From the NCBI RefSeq assembly GCF_003369795.1, contig NZ_CP026730.1, forward strand, positions 2,480,001-2,544,000: 64,000 nt of DNA, in the 5' to 3' direction. The translations under genes and the position numbers were made by a program. The stretch comes from Streptomyces sp. CB09001 (GTDB lineage: Bacteria > Actinomycetota > Actinomycetes > Streptomycetales > Streptomycetaceae). The notes below the pieces were generated by a model. It made no database searches, was not told the DNA's origin, and worked only from the letters and a program-made list of their open reading frames with translations. Shown in pieces: positions 1-7,402 of this stretch; positions within the stretch are counted from its first letter, which is position 1; the number at the start of each line of letters is the position of its first letter.

Positions 1-132
1 CTCTCGAAATGGAACTCTCACTAGACGCTGGCAGGGGCACGCAACGTAGTCACGCGCCCCCGGCGCACACCGTCTTGCCGCCGCCACCAGCGGAGCAGCA
101 CGATCTACTGGACCAACGCGAAGGACTGAGAC

Positions 133-975
133 ATGGCAGTGGGACCCACCACTCGTAGGCGCCAACTCGGCGCCGATCTACGACGGCTCCGGGAACGCAA
201 GGGACTGACGCTCGAAGAGGCGGGCTCCCGCGTCGGCATCTCGAAGGCGACGTTGAGCCGCTACGAGACGAAAGAGGGCACGGTCAAGTGGCCGGCCGTG
301 GACGCCCTGTGCCGTGAGTACTCCGCATCGGACGAAGAGCGGCTCGCCCTCGTCGAGTTGGCGAAGGGCGCCAAGATCCAAGGATGGTGGCGATCACTCG
401 CCGACCCCATCCCCGACTCCATGAACCTGATGCTGACCTTGGAAGACGAGGTCGTACGCGAGGATCACTACGCGTGCATGTACATTCCGGGACTCCTCCA
501 GACGCGCACCTACGCGGAAGCGGTCCATCGCGCTTCAGAGGTGCAGTGCGACGAACGCGAAGTCCAGCACATGGTCGACATCCGCATGAAGCGCCAGGAG
601 TTGCTGGAGCGCGAAGAGCCTCCGCGCATCTGGTGCGTGATCGACGAAGCCGCTGTCCGACGCCGGGTCGGAGGCCCTGACGTCATGCGCGAGCAACTCA
701 CCCACCTGTTGGCCTGTGCGGAGCGACCGCATATCACCATTCAAGTCCTACCGTTCTCCTTGGGAGCACATGCCGCCGCAGTCGGTAGCTTCGTCACCCT
801 TCGCGGCCAAGCCCGTGAGCTGGACGTCGTCTATGTAGACCTCCTCGGTGGCGGAGTGTTCATGGAGAAGCCGGAGGAACTGGAGCGATATAGGTTGGCC
901 TTCGACTACCTCAGCGCCCAGGCGCTCGACCTCGAGTCCTCGGTCGAACTCATCGACCGGGTCAGCAAGGAGTGA
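133..975 (+). CDS. XRE-family regulator with DUF5753 domain
   Basis: Predicted cytoplasmic DNA-binding protein of 280 residues. An N-terminal helix-turn-helix (about residues 12-66, with the run LEEAGSRVGISKATLSRYE) is followed by a DUF5753 region of about 180 residues, containing YIPGLLQTRTYAEAV. This is the standard architecture of the Streptomyces family that includes WhiJ-like developmental regulators and the Scr1 antitoxin-like proteins. AAGGA lies 8 bases before the ATG. It is followed 3 bp after its stop by a DUF397 gene, its usual partner. The family typically influences development or antibiotic production; the target here is unknown. Confidence 0.93.
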   Translation: MAVGPTTRRRQLGADLRRLRERKGLTLEEAGSRVGISKATLSRYETKEGTVKWPAVDALCREYSASDEERLALVELAKGAKIQGWWRSLADPIPDSMNLMLTLEDEVVREDHYACMYIPGLLQTRTYAEAVHRASEVQCDEREVQHMVDIRMKRQELLEREEPPRIWCVIDEAAVRRRVGGPDVMREQLTHLLACAERPHITIQVLPFSLGAHAAAVGSFVTLRGQARELDVVYVDLLGGGVFMEKPEELERYRLAFDYLSAQALDLESSVELIDRVSKE

Positions 976-978
976 GTC

Positions 979-1185
979 TTGATAGCTGCCAGCCCTGAGC
1001 CCCGCTGGTTCAAGTCCTCGTACAGCGGGGGCAGCGGCACTGAATGCGTTGAGTGCGCGTACGGCCCATATGGCGCGTTGATACGCGACTCCAAGTGCGC
1101 CGATGGCCCCACACTGGACGTGCGGCTGAGCAGCTGGCGCCTGTTCATCGACTCAGTACGCCACGGCTCGCAGCCGTCCTCCTGA
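979..1185 (+). CDS. DUF397 protein, partner of the upstream regulator
   Basis: Small 68-residue protein consisting almost entirely of a DUF397 domain: a WFKSSYSGG start, a central Cys-Val-Glu segment, RDSK, and a final SWRLFIDSVR. DUF397 proteins are encoded next to DUF5753 regulators across Streptomyces and are thought to act with them, by analogy to toxin-antitoxin pairs and to BldB/WhiJ modules. The start is TTG. It is supported by AAGGAG at 967-972, which lies inside the end of the preceding gene, so translation of the two is probably coupled. Confidence 0.9.
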   Translation: MIAASPEPRWFKSSYSGGSGTECVECAYGPYGALIRDSKCADGPTLDVRLSSWRLFIDSVRHGSQPSS

Positions 1186-1233
1186 CCGACCGAGGCGGGT
1201 TCGGCCTGTTCATCTCACTCGAAGGGCAAGGTC

Positions 1234-1578
1234 GTGGAGACCGACGCGTACTCACTGTTGCCCTTGCGGGCCGTCGCGGACGTAAGGGCGGCTCTGACGG
1301 CAGACCTCGGGTTCCCAGGTGACAAGGAGAGCTTCGAGAGTGATGTGCAGCGCGCTCTGGAAGGTTCATCGGAGGCCGATCTCGCGGCCGTGGCCACAGT
1401 CGTCGTCGACTACCGAGGACGGATCCGGCTGCGCCAGGACCCCGACTTCGAGACCTCCGTCCAGGAGGGCATCGACCTCACGATGCGACTGAAGCGGGAG
1501 GCCCGGGGTGGATCGGCGATCACCTCGGAGGTTCTCCGACAGCCGACCGAGCGCGGCGGGAGCGCGGGCGGAACGTAG
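1234..1578 (+). CDS. Small hypothetical protein, possibly DUF6247-like
   Basis: Predicted soluble 114-residue protein starting at GTG, with weak purine-rich sequence just upstream. It opens with LLPLRAVADVRAAL and has an acidic middle (FESDVQRALEGSSEADLAAV) and a segment RIRLRQDPDF. The layout resembles short actinobacterial DUF6247-type proteins, but that assignment is from memory and tentative. It lies 48 bp after the DUF397 gene on the same strand and may belong to the same transcript. No catalytic motif or membrane segment is visible. Confidence 0.6.
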   Translation: METDAYSLLPLRAVADVRAALTADLGFPGDKESFESDVQRALEGSSEADLAAVATVVVDYRGRIRLRQDPDFETSVQEGIDLTMRLKREARGGSAITSEVLRQPTERGGSAGGT

Positions 1579-1638
1579 TCTGCGGGGGACCGCGCTGAGA
1601 CACATCGCGGCGTCCAGAGGCGTACGTGGGGGCTGGCG

Positions 1639-2508
1639 CTACCGGGGTGAGGACGGGCCGGTCGTGGCGGTGGTCTCGCCCACGCGGGCCTCGAAGCACT
1701 CCCGTTCGCCGTCGGCCGACGCGGGACGGAAGCAGGCCCGTACGGTGGTGCCGGGGCGGGCCTCGGTCATCTCGGTGTAGACGAAGGTGGCCGCGTCGTC
1801 CTTGTTCGCGATGCGCACGTCGTGGGTCGGGCCGCCCGCCGTGACGTCCACCCGGTCGCCGATCTCGGTGGCCCAGGTCCGGGCCCAGCTCGCACCGCAC
1901 TTCTCGCTGTGGCGCAGTTCGACGTGGGCGCCGGTGGCCGTGCGGTACGAGGCGAGGGTGTCGGGGCCGACGCCGCAGATCAGGCGCATCGGGTCCTGGC
2001 CCTCGCAGGCGGCTCCGTGGCACAGGGGAGCGAAGGAGAACGGCACGGAGTCCGGCAGCGCCTCGGCCTCCCCCGCCTCCGAGTCCGGCAACAGGAGGAA
2101 CAGCAGGGCCGCGACACCGCCGACGACCACGGTGTACGCCGCCGCCAGCACCACCAGGAGCCTGCTTCGGCCAAGTCGCCGTCGCCGGGTCCCGTCCGGC
2201 GGTGGCGGCTCCTGGGCGAGGTCCCGCGGCGACTCGTCCGTAGGAGGGGCGGATGCGGGGGCCAGCGCGCGTCCGCTCCAGTGCGCCTCGGCGATCTCCC
2301 ACAGCGCGAGCAGTCGCCCGTCCGGTTCGTTCGCGAGGCCGCACAGCTCCCGTACGGCCTGGCGGGGAGGCAGGCTCTTGCCGTTGAGGTAGCGCTCCCA
2401 GGAGGACTTGCTGTACGGCGTGCGCTCCGCCAGCGCCGCCAGGCTCAGACCCGCGCGGGCCCGCAGTTCCCGCAGCGCCGCTGCCAGCCGTGTGTGTTCC
2501 GTGGTCAC
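1639..2508 (-). CDS. Membrane-anchored XRE regulator with DUF2690 exterior
   Basis: Protein of 289 residues with an N-terminal helix-turn-helix (about residues 5-60, SLAALAERTPYSKSSWERYL), a Pro-rich linker, one membrane helix (about 117-140) and an extracellular C-terminal half of DUF2690/YjfA type. The exterior has the conserved Cys residues in PLCHGAACEG and LICGVG. The topology suggests a one-component sensor: DNA binding inside, ligand binding outside. The GTG start gives a 4-bp GTGA overlap with the upstream regulator gene, so the two are translationally coupled; a longer upstream frame exists but lacks this support. The ligand is unknown. Confidence 0.85.
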   Translation of the reverse strand: MTTEHTRLAAALRELRARAGLSLAALAERTPYSKSSWERYLNGKSLPPRQAVRELCGLANEPDGRLLALWEIAEAHWSGRALAPASAPPTDESPRDLAQEPPPPDGTRRRRLGRSRLLVVLAAAYTVVVGGVAALLFLLLPDSEAGEAEALPDSVPFSFAPLCHGAACEGQDPMRLICGVGPDTLASYRTATGAHVELRHSEKCGASWARTWATEIGDRVDVTAGGPTHDVRIANKDDAATFVYTEMTEARPGTTVRACFRPASADGERECFEARVGETTATTGPSSPR

Positions 2509-3305
2509 TTGGGCGCCACCTCCCGCAGGGCCTGCCAGGTGGGCGGGTCGATGACGCCGTTCACGATCAGGCCGTTCTGCTTCTGCATACGTTCGACCGC
2601 TCGCCGCGTCTTCGGGCCGAAGACGCCGTCGATGTCTCCCGGCGCGGTGCCCGCCCGGCGCAGCAGGCACTGGGCCTCGGCCACTTCGAGCCCCACCTGG
2701 GTGTTGGACAGGAGGATGTCCCTGGTGCGGCTCAAACCCGCGTACCAGCGGCCGTCACGCTGCTCCAGCCGGCAGCTGTAGATGACCGGCACCAGGGACG
2801 CCGACACGGTGGCCGGAGTCGTCACGTCGGCGTCGGCGCGGTCGTGCGCGAGCTGGGCGCGGGCATCGGTGAGCCGGACGGCCAGCAGGAGGGCCACGGA
2901 GACGGACAGCACCGTGACCACGGCACCCGCCGCGACCGCGGCGCGCAGGAGACGCCCGTACGGCTGCCGCTCGGTGGGGGTGTGTTCCGGCGGTGTCGCG
3001 GAGGAGTCCTCGGGCGTGCCCGTGGCGGCCGTCCGCCCCTCCGCCCAGCGTTGGGCGGCGATCTCGTGCATCACCAGCAGCCGGGCCGGATCGTCCCCGC
3101 CGATGCGGGCCATGGCCTCGACGGCTTCCAGGGGCGGCAGGGACCTGCCGTTCAGATAACGCTGCCACGACTTCGCGCTGTATCCGGTCTTCACCGCCAG
3201 TCGCCGCGTGCTCAGTTCGCTGTGGTCCTTCAGCCTGCGCAGACGCACGATCAGCTGGTGGACCTGCGGATGCAGTTCCGCGGGCAGTTCCTTCCAGCGC
3301 GACAC
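2505..3305 (-). CDS. Membrane-anchored XRE regulator with peptidoglycan-binding domain
   Basis: Protein of 266 residues. It has a cytoplasmic helix-turn-helix (about residues 28-75, LSTRRLAVKTGYSAKSWQRY), a Pro/Thr-rich linker, one membrane helix (about 121-143) and a C-terminal peptidoglycan-binding_1 domain (about 203-262, with DIDGVFGPKTRRAVERMQKQ). The helix-turn-helix closely resembles that of the next gene, suggesting duplication followed by exchange of the exterior domain. The design implies a regulator that senses or is held by the cell wall. It is first in a two-gene operon, divergent from a secreted peptidoglycan-binding protein. Confidence 0.87.
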   Translation of the reverse strand: MSRWKELPAELHPQVHQLIVRLRRLKDHSELSTRRLAVKTGYSAKSWQRYLNGRSLPPLEAVEAMARIGGDDPARLLVMHEIAAQRWAEGRTAATGTPEDSSATPPEHTPTERQPYGRLLRAAVAAGAVVTVLSVSVALLLAVRLTDARAQLAHDRADADVTTPATVSASLVPVIYSCRLEQRDGRWYAGLSRTRDILLSNTQVGLEVAEAQCLLRRAGTAPGDIDGVFGPKTRRAVERMQKQNGLIVNGVIDPPTWQALREVAPK

Positions 3306-3617
3306 GCTTCCCCCACTCGCGTCCCCGACCTCGGGCCCGGCCCCCGTCTCCCGGTCTCATTCTGCACCAGTCGTCAGGGGCTCCGCCCAGCCGCCGACCG
3401 TGCGCCGGGCGCGAGGCCCGCCCTGCCCGCTGTCGTCGAAGTCCCGCCACATGGACACGGAGTTGGGCGTCTGCGCAGGTCATCGCGTGGGACGTCTCGG
3501 GACGGGGTCACTTCCGCGTCACCTGTGGCCGGGCATCCCGCCGAACCCGCAGTCTCGTCGTGGAGCCGGCCACCACGGTCGGCTTCCTCAAGCGCACGTC
3601 ACATCGAGGAGTACAGC
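3306..3617. other. Intergenic region between divergent wall-related genes
   Basis: No open frame with coding character and a ribosome site was found. The right part, after about 3510, contains GC-rich complementary segments (GCCGAACC near 3540 against GGTCGGC near 3577) that could fold in the leader of the secreted peptidoglycan-binding protein. Leaders of Streptomyces wall genes sometimes carry c-di-AMP (ydaO) riboswitches, but I cannot confirm the conserved core here. Promoters for both divergent genes must lie in this interval; no clear -35/-10 pair was recognised. Confidence 0.4.
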
Positions 3618-4070
3618 ATGCGAGCTCTCACCAAGACACTGGTCGGCGTCACCGCCGCCGTCGGTATCGCCGCCGGCGGCCTCGCCACCGCGGGCACGGC
3701 CGTGGCGGACACCTCGCCCGCCCCGGGGCCGGCGGTCGCGGCGGCGGCCGCGTACAACAACCTCGGCCTCACCAAGTACCAGGCCACCGGCGTCCAGTGC
3801 TTCCTGAACACCTCGCCCACCGTCAGCCTCACCGAGGACGGGTACCTGGGCCCGAAGAGCTGGGAGGCGATGCAGGAGTTCCTCAACAGGAGCTGGGACC
3901 GGAACCTCGTCACGGACGGCATCGTCGGCCCGGCCACGATCAAGGGGCTCCAGTACTTCCTCAAGCACGGCAACTGGGGGTACACCGGCAAGATCGACGG
4001 CATCGCCGGCTCGGGAACGCGTGCGGCGTTCGCCAGGTTCGGTCAGGCGACCGCGAAGCAGTTCTGCTAG
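3618..4070 (+). CDS. Secreted peptidoglycan-binding protein
   Basis: Protein of 150 residues with a clear signal peptide (basic start MRALTKT, hydrophobic core, cleavage probably after AVA near residue 31). The mature part is made of two consecutive peptidoglycan-binding-like modules, marked by EDGYLGPKSWEAMQEFL and KIDGIAGSGTRAAFARF. There is no catalytic domain, so it probably binds the wall or modulates hydrolases. GAGGAG precedes the ATG; the longer upstream frame is not credible because the signal peptide begins here. It is divergent from a membrane regulator with the same kind of domain, so a functional link is plausible. Confidence 0.88.
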   Translation: MRALTKTLVGVTAAVGIAAGGLATAGTAVADTSPAPGPAVAAAAAYNNLGLTKYQATGVQCFLNTSPTVSLTEDGYLGPKSWEAMQEFLNRSWDRNLVTDGIVGPATIKGLQYFLKHGNWGYTGKIDGIAGSGTRAAFARFGQATAKQFC

Positions 4071-4520
4071 CAGGCACGCGCCGCCTCCCGTACGACAGGG
4101 CGCTCGGAAGTCCGCTGCTTCGAGCCGGTCACCGAGCAGGTGAGGACCTCGTCGACCCGCTGGTCGACGTCACGCCGAACCATCTCGACCGGCAGTTTCC
4201 GGTCGCCGGCGCGGGGTTGGCCGAGCATACGGAGAACGTCACCGCGGTCGACTGGACGGGCGCGTCGTTCCGCGGCGAGGGTCTGGCACGGTTTCGTCGT
4301 ACGACGCCGCGACCTTCGCCCCCGCCCGCGGTGCGGGGGCGATACGGGCGGGGACGGCGGCGGTGCTGTCGGGACTGACGGGGATCGTGGTGTGGCTGGA
4401 CGACTTCCAGCCCGGGCGGCCGTCGGGTCAACCTCCAGGAAGTACAGGGGTCTTCCTCAGGGTGACCGCGCGCTCGGCGCGGGCAGGAACGGCGGCGGGT
4501 CCGCGTCGAAGCCCGCGAGG
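4071..4520. other. Intergenic region without a recognisable gene
   Basis: About 450 bases lie between the convergent ends of the peptidoglycan-binding protein gene and the SDR gene. Open frames cross it on both strands, but their translations are Arg/Pro-rich and carry no domain signature, as expected for GC-rich non-coding DNA. No strong terminator hairpin or repeat was seen. Confidence 0.5.
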
Positions 4521-5492
4521 TCACCGGGCCGTCGGCGTCGCGCCCGTCGCGGTGAGGGACAGGTCCCAGAGGCGGGCCGCGTTGTCGGGGTCGACGGCGT
4601 ACGCGCGTACGCCGTTGTCGTCCATGGGGAGGTCCGGGGCGAAGACGCGGGCGACGTCGCAGTCCGCCAGGTAGAGGCCGCCCCGGCCGTCGAGGAGTGG
4701 GGAGGTGGCGGCCCACAGGCCGGTGGCGGCACCCTGGGAGGCGGTCTTGAAGTCGGTGGCGACGACGTTGCGGTGCTCGTCCACCCAGCCGGCGTCGATC
4801 TGTTCCTGGAGCGGCATCTCCCGCTGGAGGCCGGTGATGATCTTGCCGGGGTGGAGGGCGAAGGCCCGGATGCCGTCGCCCTTGCCGAGGGCGTCGAGGT
4901 GCACGGCGAACAGGGCGTTGGCGGTCTTGGCCTGGCCGTAGGCCAGCCACCTGTCGTAGCCGGTGCGGAAGTGCGGGTCGTGCCGGCGGATGTCGGTCAT
5001 GGCGTGCCCGGCGGAGCTGTACGCCACGACACGCGCACCGTCGGCGGCGGCCAGGAGCGGGTAGAGCTCGCAGGCGAGCGTGAAGTGCCCGAAGTGGTTG
5101 GCGGTGAGCTGGAACTCCCATCCGGGACCGACGCGCCGCTCCGGGGTGGCCATGACCCCGGCGACGGCCATCAGGAAGTCGATCCGGTCGATGCGGTCGC
5201 CGAGGTGCGCGGCGGTCGAACGGACGCTGTCGAGGTCGGTCAGATCCATGGGGACGACCTCGCTGCCCTTCACGTCCCGCAGGGCGGCTCGGGCGACTTC
5301 GGGGCGGCGGGCGGGAACGACGACCCGGGCCCCGGCGGCCGTCAGGGCCCGGGTGGTCTCGAGGCCGAGCCCGGAGTAGCCCCCGGTCACCACGGCGGTC
5401 AGGCCGGAGAGGTCGTGGCCGCCCATGACGTCCTCGGCGGTGCTGGCGGCGGAGAAGGGCGAGTTGAGCGGCTGCTGTTCGGTGGTGGTCAT
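4521..5492 (-). CDS. Short-chain dehydrogenase/reductase
   Basis: NAD(P)-dependent oxidoreductase of 323 residues. The nucleotide-binding glycine motif is TGGYSGLG (about residue 37), followed by NHFGHF, the catalytic Ser in VVAYSSAGH and the YGQAK motif (Tyr and Lys of the active site). Its length and the NHFGHFTLACEL segment fit the retinol dehydrogenase/protochlorophyllide reductase-like branch. The substrate cannot be told. The ATG start is internal to a longer frame and chosen because the frame upstream crosses the operator. It is transcribed divergently from a MerR-type regulator, which probably controls it. Confidence 0.9.
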   Translation of the reverse strand: MTTTEQQPLNSPFSAASTAEDVMGGHDLSGLTAVVTGGYSGLGLETTRALTAAGARVVVPARRPEVARAALRDVKGSEVVPMDLTDLDSVRSTAAHLGDRIDRIDFLMAVAGVMATPERRVGPGWEFQLTANHFGHFTLACELYPLLAAADGARVVAYSSAGHAMTDIRRHDPHFRTGYDRWLAYGQAKTANALFAVHLDALGKGDGIRAFALHPGKIITGLQREMPLQEQIDAGWVDEHRNVVATDFKTASQGAATGLWAATSPLLDGRGGLYLADCDVARVFAPDLPMDDNGVRAYAVDPDNAARLWDLSLTATGATPTAR

Positions 5493-5506
5493 GCCGCCGA
5501 CGCTAC

Positions 5507-5528
5507 GATCTAGAGCGAGGTCTAGATC
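5507..5528. promoter_or_regulatory. Perfect palindrome between SDR and merR genes
   Basis: GATCTAGA and TCTAGATC form perfect 8-bp inverted arms around the 6-bp spacer GCGAGG. The site lies 15 bases upstream of the SDR start and 20 bases upstream of the MerR-type start. MerR regulators bind dyads within promoters, so this is the likely operator for both genes. Low-GC arms in such GC-rich surroundings strengthen the case. Confidence 0.75.
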
Positions 5529-5547
5529 AAGTCCAGGGGTGAGCGGC

Positions 5548-5970
5548 GTGACCAGCACCGAAGCGGCCGGGCAGTCTCTGAGCATCGGCGAGGTCGCCGA
5601 CCGGACCGGACTGAGCGTGCACGCCCTGCGCTTCTACGAGCGCGAGAGTCTGCTCGTCGGGCCGGTCCGGCGCACGTCGGGCGGCAGGCGGCGGTACAGC
5701 TCCTTCGACGTCGACTGGCTGCTGATCTGCGTCAAGCTCCGCGAATCCGGCATGCCGCTGGCCGACCTCAAGCAGTTCGCCGAACTGGTGCGCCAGGGGC
5801 CGGGAAACGAGGCGGAACGGCTTCGGCTGCTCGACACCCATCAGCGGCGCGTCGACGCACAGATCAGGGCGCTGGAGGAGTGCCGGTCCGTCATCGCCTG
5901 GAAGGTCGGCGTCTACGCCGAGCATCTCGCGCGCGGCGAGGCCGGTGGGCTCTGGGACCCGACGGCCTGA
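5548..5970 (+). CDS. MerR-family transcriptional regulator
   Basis: Regulator of 140 residues. The N-terminal winged helix-turn-helix reads SIGEVADRTGLSVHALRFYERE, the MerR hallmark, followed by GGRRRYSSFDVDWL and a dimerisation helix in the C-terminal half. There is no cysteine cluster for metal binding, so it resembles the MerR branch that controls oxidoreductases in response to organic ligands. GTG at 5548 was chosen (a GTG at 5539 is an alternative); AGGGGTGAG lies just upstream. It is divergent from an SDR gene with a shared palindrome, a common MerR/target arrangement. Confidence 0.9.
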   Translation: MTSTEAAGQSLSIGEVADRTGLSVHALRFYERESLLVGPVRRTSGGRRRYSSFDVDWLLICVKLRESGMPLADLKQFAELVRQGPGNEAERLRLLDTHQRRVDAQIRALEECRSVIAWKVGVYAEHLARGEAGGLWDPTA

Positions 5971-6000
5971 TGCCGTGACGCCCCGCCGGGCGTTTCAACG

Positions 6001-6100
6001 ACGCCGTCGTCGGACCATCGACGCCGTCGTGGGGCCATCGCTGCCGTCGTCGGACCATCGACGCCGTCGTGGGGCCATCGCTGCCGTCGTCGGATATTCG
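6001..6100. repeat. Five tandem 20-bp repeats
   Basis: Five consecutive 20-base units share the core GCCGTCGT followed by CGGA or GGGG, then CCATCG. Units two and four are identical (ACGCCGTCGTGGGGCCATCG); the others differ at a few positions and the last decays into TATTCG. The block lies between the merR stop and the acetyltransferase start, so it is non-coding on the evidence here. It may be a regulatory array or a slippage product. Confidence 0.85.
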
Positions 6101-6129
6101 CTGTCCCGCGCGCCCCACGAGGACGCAGG

Positions 6130-6711
6130 ATGGCGACCATGACTCTGGCCACCCCCACCCTGGACACCGGTCGCCTGCGGCTGCGGCCCGTCGCCGAGGC
6201 CGACGCGGACTTCCTCTACGCCATGCACAGCAGCACCCACGTGATGCGCTACTGGGACTCCCCGCCGTGGACCGAGCGGTCCCGCGCCGGGCGCTTCGTC
6301 GAGATGTGCCGCACGATGGCGGAGGAGGGCACCGGTGTGCGGGTGGCCGTCGACCGGGCCTCCGACGGCGCCTTCGTCGGCTGGTGCTGCCTGGTCGAGT
6401 GGAACCCGGTCTGCCGCAGCGCGTCGCTTGGTTACTGCCTCGACGAGGCGATGTGGGGCCGCGGCTACGCGACGGAGGCCGCGCACGCCCTGCTGCGGTG
6501 GGGCTTCGACACGCTGGACCTGAACCGGGTGCAGGCCGAGGCGGACACGCGCAACGCGGCGTCCGCCCGGGTGCTGGAGAAGGTCGGGTTCGTGCGCGAG
6601 GGGACGTTGCGGGAGGACTGCGTCGTCGACAGCGAGGTCTCCGACTCCTGGGTGTACGGGCTGATCCGGCGGGAGTGGCAGCCGTCGGCCGCGCCGGTGC
6701 CGGTCCGCTGA
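6130..6711 (+). CDS. GNAT family N-acetyltransferase (RimJ/RimL type)
   Basis: Predicted acetyl-CoA-dependent acetyltransferase of 193 residues. It starts with TGRLRLRPVAEADADFLYAM, typical of the RimJ/RimL-like branch, and has the acetyl-CoA loop MWGRGYATEA (motif A) followed by NRVQAEADTRNAASARVLEKVGF (motif B). This branch acetylates N-terminal residues or small-molecule amines; the substrate is not predictable. Purine-rich GAGGACGCAGG precedes the ATG; a second in-frame ATG three codons on is possible. The tandem repeats lie in its upstream region. Confidence 0.9.
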   Translation: MATMTLATPTLDTGRLRLRPVAEADADFLYAMHSSTHVMRYWDSPPWTERSRAGRFVEMCRTMAEEGTGVRVAVDRASDGAFVGWCCLVEWNPVCRSASLGYCLDEAMWGRGYATEAAHALLRWGFDTLDLNRVQAEADTRNAASARVLEKVGFVREGTLREDCVVDSEVSDSWVYGLIRREWQPSAAPVPVR

Positions 6712-6802
6712 GGGGGTCTCAAGTCCGTTCCCGGCAGCGGTCTTGCGCCCGCACCGCCTCCCGGTATCTTTCGGATCCGCGCTGACCTCCAGAAGGGCCG
6801 AA

Positions 6803-7189
6803 GTGAACTCCGATCGCCTGCTCCTCATACCCGCCTTGCTCGGTGTCGTCGCGTTCGTCTGGATATTTCGCAAGCGCCTGCTGGTGCGGATCCGTGGCGT
6901 GGAGGTGGACGCGCACTGCTACGACCGCGAGTGGCGGGTGCAGGGCGGCGGGCCCACGTTCCTCCTCGGCTTCCGGACGGAGGACGGGCGCAAGATGACC
7001 TGCTCCGCCAACGAGGGCGAAGTCCCCGCGGGGACGCGGACCGGTGACACGGTCAGGGTTCGCTACGACCCGGCGGCGCCCGGCCGGGTGGAGACCGTCA
7101 TCGCTTCCCGCAAGCCGCTGTGGAAGCGAGGCGATCTGATCGGGCTGGTGGTGTTCGAGGCCGCTCTCCTGGCTTACGCCCTCGGCTGA
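6803..7189 (+). CDS. DUF3592-like membrane protein
   Basis: Protein of 128 residues with an N-terminal membrane helix (LLLIPALLGVVAFVWIF), a soluble beta-rich middle with GDTVRVRYDPAAPGR, and a second hydrophobic segment at the C-terminus. The middle VRYDP-type motif and the layout match DUF3592 proteins, whose role is unknown. The GTG start at 6803 follows AGAAGGG by 7 bases, so the longer upstream frame was rejected. It stands alone between an acetyltransferase and the large repeat protein. Confidence 0.75.
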   Translation: MNSDRLLLIPALLGVVAFVWIFRKRLLVRIRGVEVDAHCYDREWRVQGGGPTFLLGFRTEDGRKMTCSANEGEVPAGTRTGDTVRVRYDPAAPGRVETVIASRKPLWKRGDLIGLVVFEAALLAYALG

Positions 7190-7402
7190 CGGCGTGAGGC
7201 GCGGGCGCGAGGGGACCGCCCGCCCGTCCCTCGGGTCCGGGTGCCGCTGAGCACGGTGCCCGGGTGGGCCGACGGGACGGACGCTGCGCGATCCTGGCGG
7301 GTTCCGCACGCGTCCGTACGGTGTTCGCCTGCCGCACCCCTGTTGTTCGCCGTACCTGGCTACCTTCGCGTGGCCCGGTCCGGCAGCAGGAGAGGTACGT
7401 CC

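Noticed and set aside
4100..4400. Plus-strand frame with VDWTGASFRGEGLARF that looks partly protein-like
   Set aside because: It lacks a start with ribosome site and a recognisable domain; a decayed gene is possible but not supported.
6001..6100. CRISPR array
   Set aside because: The 20-bp units are contiguous with no unique spacers and there is no cas gene.
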